64,000 bases of DNA. It comes from Drosophila pseudoobscura. Taxonomy: Eukaryota > Arthropoda > Insecta > Diptera > Drosophilidae. This document shows positions 37,767 to 50,200 of this stretch, piece after piece. Within the stretch, counting starts at the first letter, position 1, and each line of letters opens with the position of its first letter. The DNA is taken from positions 20,659,001 through 20,723,000 of the forward strand of contig NC_046681.1 of assembly GCF_009870125.1 (NCBI RefSeq). The letters are read 5' to 3'. The notes below the pieces were generated by a model that was not told the DNA's origin, searched no databases, and saw nothing but the letters and a program-made list of their open reading frames with translations. Both the position numbers and the translations under genes were made by a program.

Positions 37767-39415
37767 TTAGGACTGGTTCTGCTGCTGCTGTTCGACCTCG
37801 GGCGAGGCGGCACTGTTCTGGGACTTGCGCTGTCTCTCGTAAACCTCGCGCTGCAGCTCGCGTAGGTTCAGCTCCAGCGTTTCCACCACCTCAAAATTCA
37901 TGTCCTGCCGTGCCTGCTTAATGTAGCCCTTTATAATATTGATTTGTTCAATGAGGGGATCGTCCAGGCCGGACTTTGAGGTGGAGGCTTGCGGGGCAGA
38001 CCAGTTGTTAATGGATTGCAGATCCGACTAAAACAAGTGATAGGAATTAGTGGAGGAATCCAGATACATCTCAATAACACTCACCCCCTGAGCAAAGCTG
38101 CCGCTCTCCAGACCCCCACCCGACTGTATGATTGTGGCACCCAGGCCGTAACGCTCATATGCCTCCATGGCCATCCGCTGTTCGGTGAGGATGCGCTGCT
38201 CCGTCTCCATACGCTTTCGTTCTTGTATTTGCTGGATAAGCGCCTCATCCGGCAGCGGTGGCAGCGACAACATCCGCTCCTTGATGGCCTGGATGCAGCT
38301 CAGGCGAATGGCCTTCTTGAGAGACTCCTCCCGACTGCCGGGTTCACAGTAAATGGCCAGAATGCGCTTACTCCGCATATCCATGGTCTCAGCCACCTGG
38401 CCAATCTTGCCGCGCAACGCGCTTGCATCCGTAATAGTAAATATAGTCTCCCCCTCGTGCAGGCTGTTGATGATCTTCAGATACATGTCCAGGTCTGGGG
38501 TGACATCCTTTTGCAGCTGCCGGATCTGCTCATAGACCTGTACGAGCAGTGGGCGACATGTGCGGCTCTCGTGCATGTCCTGTCGTGTGTCCAGCAGCCA
38601 CAGGCAGTGCTCGCAGAGGCGTATGGCACGGTCACCCTGATGCATCTGCTGCAATGGCTCGCTCCGACTGGTCGAGAGGCTGGCCAATTGCACTACAAAA
38701 AGGAAAAAAATTATAATCAGGTGAACGATCCCAAAGAGTTCTCCCACTTACTGGCATTCTCTAGGGCTAGGAACTTGGAACAATCATTGCACATAATGCC
38801 GCCACAGAGACGGCAGTGATGCTGTCTCCGGGCGATGTGGAAACTCTTGGCACAGCTGGGGCAGAGCTTCACCGAACTGCCATCCAGCCAGGCCACCGTC
38901 TGTTGTTCGTGCTGCTTGCGCTGCACCGAATCCGAGGGCAAGTCTTTCAACAGCCGATGCAGTCGTATTATCAGCTTGTTCGTCTCACTCGCGTAGCGTT
39001 CCAGGCGAGGATTGCGCACAGATTGAAAGTACTCAAAGTGCGAACACTCGGCGCCGACCTGCTGCTTGGACATGTAGTTAAAGACATTGAAACGGGAGCG
39101 AGCATTGCTCAGCACCCGCTGGTCAGCGCCGTTCCCATTGGAATTGGCCGATGGTCCGCCCGCAGTCGAAGATGAGGAGCCCGCCGCACCGCGTTCATCT
39201 TCAAAGTTATTAAGGATTTTCTTCTTGGCCTTCACAAATATATTGAACACAGACTTGAGGGTATCCTCCTCCTCGGCATGCTGGCGCGCAAAATGATCCG
39301 TGAGTACATCAATGGATTTCAGATCTGCCCGGCAAATGGGACAGAGGAAACCCTCTAGGATCTCCCCACTGGCGGCACTCTGATCCTCATCGCTGTCGAA
39401 GGGATTACTAGCCAT
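37767..39415 (-). CDS. Rbsn-5: Rabenosyn-5, FYVE-domain Rab5 effector
   Basis: The exons are 39415-38752, 38692-38085 and 38027-37767, with phases joining to 510 residues. In order: an N-terminal C2H2 finger (CPIC at 25-28, HFARQH at 41-46); a low-complexity Ser/Gly/Asn linker; a FYVE zinc finger at about 185-251 with the RRQHHCRLCGG membrane-binding signature and a closing CEHC pair; a helical middle; and a C-terminal Rab-binding hairpin (LIEQINIIKGYIKQARQ, then LELNLRELQREVYERQ). The protein links Rab5 and PI3P to endosome fusion and recycling. The start is the ATG in context AAAATGGCTAGT; the frame stays open upstream but without another ATG. It diverges from PAPLA1 across about 510 bp. 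Confidence 0.94.
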
Positions 39416-39926
39416 TTTTAAACGATGAGTAAGCACTAGATTTGGGCTATTTTTTGGTGGGTGTGTGTTTGTTATGCCCTCGCCCACGAAACAGATTACT
39501 GTGGCCGTTCCTCTAGATGTGGGACATTGTCATGACTAGCTATTGCTTGCCGGCCACATCCAGGTAATGTCTAGCACTTGAATGTCGTTACTGCAGGCCT
39601 AGACATACATTTTTATTAAATTTTAAATAATGATTTTACCAAAATAATCAAACCTGCTGCAAACTCTGCTTCTTTCCACGAGGTGGCATTCACTGGGAGC
39701 CGCGCACACTTGAAACGAAAGCTCTTCGCGGTGAGTGTCCGAAATGCAAGAAGCAGACGCGTCGCAAGTTGCCTGCCTGGAAGTTTTCACGGACATATTC
39801 AGCCCAGCCCCCAGCCTACGCCTTTATAGCCAAAACACTTTGCTTTTTCGACACCTATTGGCCTTTAGTTGAGGCAGTCGCACATATCTATACCGTTTGG
39901 ATCAGTGCTTTTACGCGGTCGCTGCC
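39416..39926. promoter_or_regulatory. Divergent promoter region between Rbsn-5 and PAPLA1
   Basis: 511 bp containing both leaders. On the minus strand a short uORF-like exon (ATG at 39689, MPPRGKKQSLQQ, then a GTTTGA donor and a TCTAG acceptor at about 39600) may be part of the Rbsn-5 5'UTR. On the plus strand TCAGTG near 39902 could be the PAPLA1 initiator. No strong core motif beyond these was found. Confidence 0.45.
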
Positions 39927-42900
39927 ATGTCCGAAAGATCCAAAGGTGACGTGTCTCGCGTAAACAACAATCCAAATGCGCCGCGTGTCGTTAAAAATCC
40001 ATTACTTAGCGCCTCGGTAACCGGACTCAGCTACGAAGACTTTCCCAACAAGCCGCAACTGTTGCCCGCCGCCCCGCCCGTGGTGCATGCCCCGCCGCCA
40101 GCATCCACACCCGTCCTGATCGCTGGCATTCTGAATCGCGGTAAGTGTGTCAAAGCCACAGCCAGAGATGATGTTGCTGCTCACTCCGTTCACTTGTTGC
40201 TCATCAGCCCACCTCTGCTGATAAGCCCCGGACCGATAAGGCGGTAGTTTTATAATGTCGCTAAAATTACTTTCTAATGGCATTTTTATTTGATTTTTGT
40301 TTGGCACAATAACGTAACAATAAACTCCCTTCTTCTCGGTTCGGTTCGGGGCCCCTACTCCATGCTGCGTGTCGAGTGCGAGCGATAGGTGGGCAGCTCC
40401 AGCGATACCTTCCTCCTGCGGCAGCACCACACTATGCCCCAAATAATGGCTATAATCAGCAGCAGCAGCAGTATGGCTCCCAGACAAATGGCTGCTATGG
40501 CTCCCTCGGTGAGGACCACATCCCTCACATCGATGTTGATGCTCCGCTGATTTCCAGACGCATCGTAGGCAGTGATGGCCACCTTCGGCTCGCAACAGGA
40601 GGCCATGTAGGTGGCTTTCAGGGGCTCTGTGCTGCCGGCAGTGTAGTAATTTCTATAGAACAAACCCTCGGCTGGCGTAGTCTGTAGTCGCATTATGCCC
40701 GATTGCCAGTCCTGGGCAGTCAGATCTAGTGTCCAGAATCGCTCGCCGCAGGTCAAAGACTCGGGCGTCACATAGTCGCAACGACTGCCAAACTCCCACG
40801 AGAGCGTGGGTCCAGTTGTGTCCTGCAAAAGGTTGACTTTAATTTAAAAGGATTCTCTTTGAGGAGGGAGCTTCTTCCACTTGCCTGAGCATCTATGCTG
40901 GACACAACCTTCAAATTGACTGCCATTGTGGCTGTTTCACGGCCATAATTGGTGAATGTGATCCTGTCCGTGGTGCCCTGCGCCGTACCCGTGGGCACCA
41001 GCACGGTCAAACGCACTGTACTCGTCGCCTGAGGTCCCAGATTAAGTCTGCATTCAGAAGAAAACGTTCCATTAGATGCGTAAAGGTTTTTTAAGAGCTC
41101 CAACCTACCTTGTGGGATTCAGATTTACCAGAAAGCGTCGCTCGTCCGTGACCTGTATGGTCGAATAGACCGTCTCCGTGCGCATATTGGTCACCTCAAA
41201 GAGCAGCGTGGCCGTCTGGCCAGCTGTCACCAGCAGCTGCGACTGCGTGCTCAGCTCAATCTTCGTGCCACAACGTTGCTGCAGCATGGCATTCAGCGTG
41301 CTCCTCTGCTGACCCGTGGAGGCGGCCAGCAAGGTTTGATTCAAACTGGGACTGCTTTGTATTTCCGTTTCGGAGAAGGTTTCAATCTCATTTTTGGGCT
41401 CATCCGTGTCCTCTTCGAGCTTTTCCCGTTCCTTCTCGGGAAACTGGATTCTGGCCAGTCGCGACGAGGGCTTGACTTGCCCATTCTTATAGTAGCTATC
41501 AATGCGCTTGATGATGTCGCCTGTAATGAGTGGGGCAGTGGGGGATTAGATGCATTGCTTACACACGTGCTTGCGTCAGCGGGCAGGCAGCGATGACGCT
41601 CAGATCGACTTCCTCTACCTCACTCCAAGGTTGTCTCGGTTATCAGTACATTTTTCTTTGGACAACCGAGCAGGCAAGCAGGCAGGCAGATCAGATCCCA
41701 GGCTTTTTGCTGCCTGTTATCTCCCATGCCAGAAACAACAAACAATCATATAAGTGCCTTTTTGTGTGTGCCCTCAGTTTTGTGTGAGAATCGATCTCGC
41801 CCGGTTGCCCATAAACAAACTCACCCAAAAATACATCTGCTTTGCGTTCGGCGCGTATGAATACATTGTAGGGCTCTTCGCTGTTCAGCTCTGGATTTAG
41901 TTTCAGTTTGAAAATCGTGGCCTTGCGCAGCTTGTTGAGCGGTACGTAGGCATCCAGTTCGTTGGAATTCGTTGTTGCCGTCGCATTTGTTCCTCCGAAT
42001 TTCACCAATTTCCTTAGATTAATTTCTAAAAGTGTGTGTAAACAAATTGTTAATTGAAATTCCAGGGAAAGAAATGTATATCGTGTGCCTTGCCATTCAC
42101 AGTGCAACGTGCACAGCTGTTTAAGGGCGCACAGGTGTTTGGCACGACGTTGCCATACCATCGCATTTCATTTGTGTATTTAATTAAAGATTACTAGATT
42201 GTGCAATCAAACGAAGAATTGTGAGGTATTTAAAAACAAATCTTGTCTCTCTGGTGATCTCTGGTGATAATAAATAATTATCAAGTGCCGGCTAAATATA
42301 TTATTTTTCTACGGCCTTTTGGCATTGGCAACCCTGCACGTCTGTCAGCAGCAGCTGCGCGTTGGAATCTCTTGTTGTGAAAGAAAAACACGTCCGCAAA
42401 AAAACATCCAACACAAAAACAATTGTTTTTCATTGTGAAACAAACAAATTATGAACAATTAAGTGCCGCAAAAGTGTTAGCCAATAGTCATTTCGTTTGA
42501 CCACAAACTCCATTAGAGGCGACATGGACCGCAAGTCCTAAATATTTTAACTCCATTTCGTGTTAGTGTTTTTGGTCAGAGGCCACTTTTGAACTTGGCA
42601 ATGAAATGGCCGTGATGCGGATTGTCTAATTGTTGTTGTAAGTCACATACACATACACATATTTGCCTGTAATTTGTTTGTAAAAAGTGTGAAAAATGGC
42701 CGGGAATCCAATTTTTGTGACTGATTTTTGAACAGGGTGCCACAATTGTTTTGATATTGGGGCAGGCAAAGAACCACCCTACCCTTATTAATTGATTTTT
42801 CCTCAGCGCCGTACCGCTTTGAGTGCTTCCGGAAAGCTCTACCGATAACTCTATTTATAAACGAAAGTTTGTGCGGACAATACTTTTTTTTTTGCAAAAA

Positions 42901-44213
42901 TTGTCGCATATGTATTTTATTGCGACAGGGCGATAAGCCGCCGTTTGGTCTCGGAACATCCGAGAGAGCAATGAATGAGCCTCTTTGAGTCATAATTATT
43001 TTTTGTCTGGCCCCGCGGGTCTTCGCAATCTTCAAACCGAACTTTGCCCCTCAACTTCGACGTGGCGTATGATTAATCTGCTTGTAATATCGTTGTCGTT
43101 TTTGTCACTAGATCCAATCAAAAGTAATTCCTCGTTCAACGTTTTGGGTTAGTCAAGAACAACAATTTGTGCGGGACAGTTGATGATAGAAAGTGCTCTG
43201 ACATACATATATTTATAAACAAAGTGCATATATTACAATTACTTAAAGGATACTTACCTTTAAGGACAAAACACAAAGGGACAACAAAACAGTGCTGAGG
43301 GAAAACATTAGAAAAGGCGTGTCAAAAGGCCAAAAAGAAAAGCTATATTGCTGGTTAATTTGGTAAATAACTTTTGATTTTTTCTTCGTTTTCGTTTTTT
43401 ATTTTTGGGTACCCTTAATGCTAAAACATTTATTACTTTTTATTGTATAGATAAAACACATATATTGAAAATATTCTTTTGTACTACAGTTAAGTGTTAT
43501 GTATTATATGGTATTTTGTTGAGCATTATACTAGCGTTTTGGTTAAGGAAAGCGTTTGGGGGTTTCGGCTATATACAAGGATCAGCAAAGCTGATTTGGG
43601 TCTAGAATAGCGAATAGGTGGCTTGGGTCTTTCAAGGGTTAGTTAAAGAACTTAGACTAAAGACATAAATTATACATAGATAAGTACAGTTGACATTCTG
43701 GCTCGTTTTCCTGGTATTGTTACACACTGAAAGGTTAACACACTCCTTTTTTTTGATTCAAGACTGTTCTATTACTCTGTTTATACGTTTTTGTGGTGCT
43801 ACCGGCGTGGAAGGTGCTGGCAATCACGGCATTTAACATTAGTTCTGACTTTTAAATTCGAGACGATTTCACGAGGCGCAACCAACTTCACTTTGTACCG
43901 AAGTCATGTGGTAAAGACCAAATCATTTTGAATTGATGAAATTAATGACATCTGTTTAGATTTATATGTTTTTTGGCAATGCAAATGTACTGAAAATTAT
44001 CGATAGCCTTTTATGGGTGGTTCCAGAAGAAAAAGGGAGGAATTTCTGCTTCTCTCTCATGAAAAGCTTCTTCGTATAAACAGAGTAAAGGTTTTTGTGG
44101 GCCCATTTAGTAAAAAGAAGTGGACTTAAGATCTAGGCGTAGGGAGGCTGGGCACAGACTCCTACAGAATTATATGCTTCTAAAAACTAAAATACGAGTA
44201 CAACCCTGCGTTA

Positions 44214-44247
<34 letters not shown>

Positions 44248-47200
44248 AAATAGCAATAGAGTTGGTGTGTGCGCTATATAAGGAGTCTAATAAGAAGAAC
44301 TAACCACCATTGGGCGTCTCCATTGTGGCACGTCGCATATTCGCATCGATGCGTACATGCAGACTGGATAGCGTCGTATCCACAGGCAGTTCCAGTTCCT
44401 GATCACCCCGAAAGGCATCCGCCACCAGAGTGAGCTGCAAAACAGAAACAGAAACCAAAAAAAAAAAAGAAAAAGAAAAGAAAAAAAACAGATCGAGATT
44501 CATGAACGAACATTTTTGGCATTTGTCTAAGTTTCCTTTCTATAAACAAATTTGCCCTTCACTTTTCTTTCCATAACCTAGTTTTTTGCCAGCAGCAGCG
44601 GCAACAAAAGATGCACCATCATCAACAACAAGTCTCGGGGTCTTGAGCACCACCTGCCACCACCTGCCACCGCCTGCCTGCCTGCCTGACTCCCTGGTAT
44701 GGCATGGCATGGTCTGGCCTGGCCTGGCCGCCTGAAAGGTAATCCAAGTTGCTTCGGTCTCAGTTGGCTGCTTGGGCAACACTTTATATGCTGCTGCTGC
44801 TGTTTCTGCTGCTGTTGGATCTCGTCTTGTCGCCACTTTCAATTTTCAACAGTTTTTGGTAGGCCAGACGGAAGCCGCCTTCTCTTTCTCTCTCTCTGTG
44901 TTTCGCACACCCCGCTTTAATTACCCCAATTACGGGTCAGGTTTTGGTCTCTTTATCATCGTGTTCATATCTCACCGTATTGCCTGCTATATGCTGGCCA
45001 TGCTCTGTGCTGACGATGTGAATGATTTCGCCACCAGAGCGAATGGCCACCTCACCGAGGATACCACCGACAGCGTCCTCTGTTTCGTTCTCGATAACCG
45101 ATTGCTCGCCGTACCACAGCAGGAATAGCTGTAAAAAAGAATCACCGATTAAAAGCGATCTAGTGGGGATCGATGGGCGTGTACTCACTCGGATCCTCTT
45201 CTTCAGGAGTGTAATCGCCGCATCCTGAACGAGATCCGTGTGCGGTGGAATCGCAGCCGTCGATATGAACACGGCACTGTCGTAGGGCACCAGTTCCGCC
45301 GCATGGAGAACGCCCACGAAGGAGTTGCCGCCCTCGTGCTCTTTGGTGCTGTTCAATCCCGCTATGAATTCGCGTGTATTGTTGAAACTAAAGGCAGAGG
45401 GTGCACCTGGCAGGGCAGAGAAGAGGTTCATAAGACCCCCAAGGACTTGGTCGCCGTTTTTTGAGTGACTTACCCGCCGCATTCAGTGTAACGAGAACGA
45501 TCTTAATGTTGATATTCTTGTCCTGCAGGGCGTCGATGTACAAACGCTTGGCCTGCTCCAAGGAAGCGGACGAGGGATCCACAATCACCGCCAGCGGCAT
45601 TCGAATGTAGACATCCTTGATGTAGTTCCTCAGCTGATCTGCCGGCAGGAGTTCCGGCTTCGAGGCTGTCACCTGTATGTGCTTGGGTTGTTTGCGCGGC
45701 GTTGGCGTTGTCGTTGAAATCGAAGTCGAAGTCGTTGTGGTGGTTGTGGTCGTGGTGCTGGGAGAAGAGGTTATGGCTGGGACCGGCGCCTGCGTGGATG
45801 GCCAATTGAAGCCACCAAAGCGAGCATGCAGCACAGGCAGTGGCTCCTGGGTTGTGCTGGTTGTGGTCGTCGTCGTCGTCGTGGGGTCCGGCTTGATGTG
45901 AATTTCATCGTAGTAGTAGTCTTCGGTGGCGGGCTTGAACGGATTCGGTTTCGAGCGGCTGGGTAATTGCTGCACCTGAGCCTGTGGAAACGGCTGATGC
46001 TGCTCCACGTGGTACTGATCCTCGTCCATGGTTTTCACCGGCTCTTCCTCCACATAGTCGGAGCTGTCGTGCTCTTGGTCCTTCTGGGGGAACCTCTCCG
46101 CCTTGGACTTTCGCACATACTCTGGGATCATGGTGGTGGCTATCCTCGCCGTGGTTGTGGCTACTTCCACGTGCTGCTCGTCCTCTGGTCCCTCCTCGTA
46201 ATAGTAATCGTGGGAGGATCTCGTGGGAGACTCCACTTTGGTCACCCGCTTCTGAGTGGGGGCATCCGCCATCGCTTCGAAGACGGTGCTCTCATCCCGT
46301 TCCCCCGAACCTGAGCCGGAGTACGGTGACATGGTGTTGAATCCCACAAGGGGTCTCATGGTGCTCATATCCTGCTCCATGCTGAGCGAAGTCTCTGTGT
46401 GGGCCGGCAGATCCGTGCCGTCCTCTTCCACGCTATTGCGGTGATGGTCGGCCTCCACTTCCGTTTCCACCTGGGCCGGCTCGTAGATGTCTTCGCTGTG
46501 CCCGTCCAAGCCATCCATGCCATAGTCTTCATCGGGTTCGGGCTCGGCAGACGCTCCTGGAGAAAGGACAAGTAGTAGCCCCATCAGCAGGCAGCCATAC
46601 AATATGTTTGTTCTCAGAATCATGTCGTTGGGTATTTCTCTAAGTGTTTGTCTGTCTTTTCGTCTCAGATCTGCAAGAGAAAACAAAATGTTAAAAATAT
46701 AACATATTTTATTTTGGAAAGCTCTCAAAGGTTCACTGATTGATTGATGGATTGACATCTTTCGCTTATTTAATTGACGCAATTATTTATTATTATGATT
46801 GTTACTCATTTTTAGCAATTTTCTATGCCATTTTTAGGGTATTTTTTGCAACACTTTCGCTGAAATGTTTTTTTGTTTACTCACTGTTTGGTATATTATG
46901 AAAATCATTTGTTAACAATTATCATCTGACTGACAAAATGAACATTTAAGGGGGGAAAATTGTTGGAGAAAATGCAACAAATTGGAGAGGGTTCATGGAA
47001 TTTGCATAGGCGCCTAATGACCAAGTCTTTGATCATTGATTGGTTGATGTATATATAGAAGGAAGTTGCGTAGTACTTTTTGTAAGAGTTGTACGATTCT
47101 GATAAATATGTTTTATTGTACTTTTTAAAGATTAGACACTTGCGACGTATGCTGTTTAGATGTGTAAGATCTGTATCTTTAAAAGTTGAGAAGCTATGAT

Positions 47201-50200
47201 TTCAATAGGTAGATTAGAGCTGGCTTAAATACGGAATACCATTCAGTCTATAGACTTTGGAGTACCCGGATTAACTGTCAGATCTTTGGATTGGGATTTG
47301 TTTAAGTCCATAAGGATTAATAGATCTTTCAAGTATAGGAAGATAGATCAGGTCATTAAATACCAGTCATTTTAAACCGATTAAGAGCCGGATTTCAGGG
47401 AGAATATGACTAGGGTATTCATAAATGAAGAGCAGACTAATTATTGGCTTTCTCTGTTCAGAAAAAAGTGATGATCTTGCTCTAAAAGAGTTTCCAGAGC
47501 TCTCAGATTTATTCATAGAGCAATCATACTTCAGAGATCCCAATTCTTCTGTTCTCCCAAGTAAAGGATACCCACATAGCCGATCACTTCCTTTGAAAGG
47601 TTATTCCGTTTTGTACCTTATTAAATTTAAACACACTTCCGAGATGAATTAAACAATCAGATGAACAATCTGATTAAAAACGAAAACAATATTAACTTTG
47701 GAGGCGGGAAAACGAGATTACAAATTGTTTTTTTTTTGTTTTTTTTGTGAATTACAATTATTTTCGAAATGTCATGTTCATGGGCATGCAAAAACGCGTA
47801 AACATGCTCCAAAGATGTAGATGTGCCACCAAAAATAAGTAAAAGAAAGGCCACAAGCAAAGGGCAGACGTAGGCCCCAATAAAAGCCCAGAGTGGAGAA
47901 GATATATGGTCAAGGTTTCTTTGAGGGTTTTGTTGTTGTTCAAAATAGAAACACACAAAAGTCAAAGACAAAGACAAAGACAAAAGGCGGTGACAATAAA
48001 ATGTATACTTCTTGTAGGTGAATCTACATAGTATATATTTATATATGAATGGCTTTAAACTTGATTAAAACTGGCGGTAAACACGCGAGCATTTTTGGGC
48101 TTCAATTTGCTCAATTTATAAGCTTTAATTAAGCGAAAATATAATTAACACTTTGGTTAAAGCGTCATGCAAGCCTTTTTTCTTTACATTTTTGCATTGG
48201 TTTAAACACTCGGTGTTTTTTTTTTTATTTGCGGCCGTTTTGTGCGGGTATTTGTTTGAATAACAAATTACCAACAAATCAATTTGAATGATTGATTTCT
48301 TGGCTCGAGATTTGTGTTCGATTCCGCTCCTCGTGATCCGATGCGATGCGATGCAGCATGATGAGGGGACGGCTGCGACGGACCTCCTCGAAACACAAGC
48401 AGCTGCCATTAATTAACAAATATGCAAAAGGCACATGAACGAAAAAAACAAATAAATTTACAAAAAAAAAATCAAAAATCAATAAAACATTAAAGGAAAG
48501 ATGGGCGGAAGAGTCGCAGTTTTGAATACTCTTTCAAGTGGAATTTTTGGATATTCGAAAACGAAAGGTGATCCGTAAAAGGCATCTAGCAAGAGTTTTC
48601 ATCATTTCTTCCCACAAGAAGGGGATTGAGATCGGATAAAGGAACCTCTAACCAAAAAAATACCTTATCCTCCTTTCTGCAAAGCTTATGGAATCGGAAT
48701 ACCCAAAGGATTTAGACTAATTCCTAAAAATGATGCCCTATCTTATCGAAAAATTCGTTCCTCTCGGCATGGCAAAGCTTTCTTCAAAATCAAAATACCC
48801 TCTCTAAAAATGAGTTATAAATTCAAGATTGAGATTCAAAATGTATCGCATTGATGCGTCAAATGGAAATAAATTAACTTAAAATATTCTGTCTTCGTTT
48901 TTCTCGTTTTGGTCAGCCTGCCCCGAAACTGATGTTTTTTACAGGCTTTTTTTTAATGCGTTGCAAGGTCAATCCGGTAGGTGGAGAATGCAATTTGATG
49001 ATAGGCCTCTCTTTTCAGTCTCTCTCTCTCTCTCTCTCTATCACTCTGGGAAGGTCTCTTCTTCTCATAACCATGATATACAATAAATGTGGATTGACAC
49101 CAACTGACACGTTCGTTTGTCTCTGCCACATTCGGTCGGTGTGTTTCTTTCTATCAAAGTTTAGCTCTAAGACCCCCTGCACACTGCTCATTCGTAGATC
49201 ATCTTTGCGGGCGAATGTTTGAGAGCATTATTTGTTAGATTGGATCCAGCTGGTCACGTAATTCTTAAGAAGATTGCTCCGCCGCACCGGCGGAACCCAG
49301 GCGAATCTCTTCTGTGTATATCTTGGCACTTGAATGCGAAAATGGAAAGTTTATGGCAGAGAAAGCAAGCTGCTGCGCTGTATAATAAATAAATATTAAA
49401 TAAGGTAAACAAAAAAGATGAGAACATTTAAGGGAACCGTTTCTTTCATATTTATATTCTTTAGTTGGTTTTTTTTAAATTTATATTTGATAAGATACCC
49501 AATGCCACTTCACACCTTATTCAATTCTTTGGGCGCCACAATATAAATCGATAAGTGGCCAAGTTAATTCTTAAGTGGAGATAAGATTATAATAATCAGG
49601 CAGTAAATGATATAAGGGCGTTGAGACTCCAAACAAACCGTAAAGGTTATCAGTGAAGAAGAGATCCCATTTAAATTATGGAATTTAATATATTTGGAGT
49701 GTAATTAAATTTCTATTCAAAACTGTATTCCAATTGGAAGCTAAAATACCTTCTAGGTATTATTTAGGGAGCGAATATTGTTGATTTTCTGCACAAAAAT
49801 TCCCATAAGTGAACGGACACATTCATTTCGGATTCTTTACGTGCAATACCTGTGTTTTTACGAAACATTTTTCGGCTATGTACAAGAACCATTATCATCC
49901 ATGAATTTGGATATTCCGCTAATAGAACTGTAGGGGCAAAAGGCACTTAAGATGATACCTCACTGTTTGGCAATAGCCTTCTGCTTGTATTGAATATGTA
50001 AATGAATTCCTCATTCGTTTGGATGCCCCTTCTTTGTCAAGTCTCTAACGACCATCCGTCAGCACTCGAATCTCGTGAAGAGCGAGGCCCTGGCGTTGGA
50101 CTGAAGTTCTTTGTTATTTATAGGCAATTTATTTTGTAATTAAAGAAAAGTACTCTACTCGGCATAAAAAAAAACCCTCATCAATCAGGCGCACAAACAG

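Larger units (their letters stand above)
42026..44304 (-). other. Intron of the nested vWA-like gene
   Basis: 2.3 kb. It contains a plus-strand promoter-like block near 42325-42643 (see findings) and a (GT)n run at about 44215-44246 near the donor. No convincing coding exon is present. Confidence 0.6.

Noticed and set aside
39600..39689. Possible tiny gene starting MPPRGKKQSLQQ on the minus strand
   Set aside because: With its likely splice it stops after about 32 residues; more probably a uORF in the Rbsn-5 leader.
48300..48345. GTTCGATTCC resembling a tRNA T-loop
   Set aside because: The flanking 5-bp stems do not pair and no acceptor, D or anticodon arm could be built.
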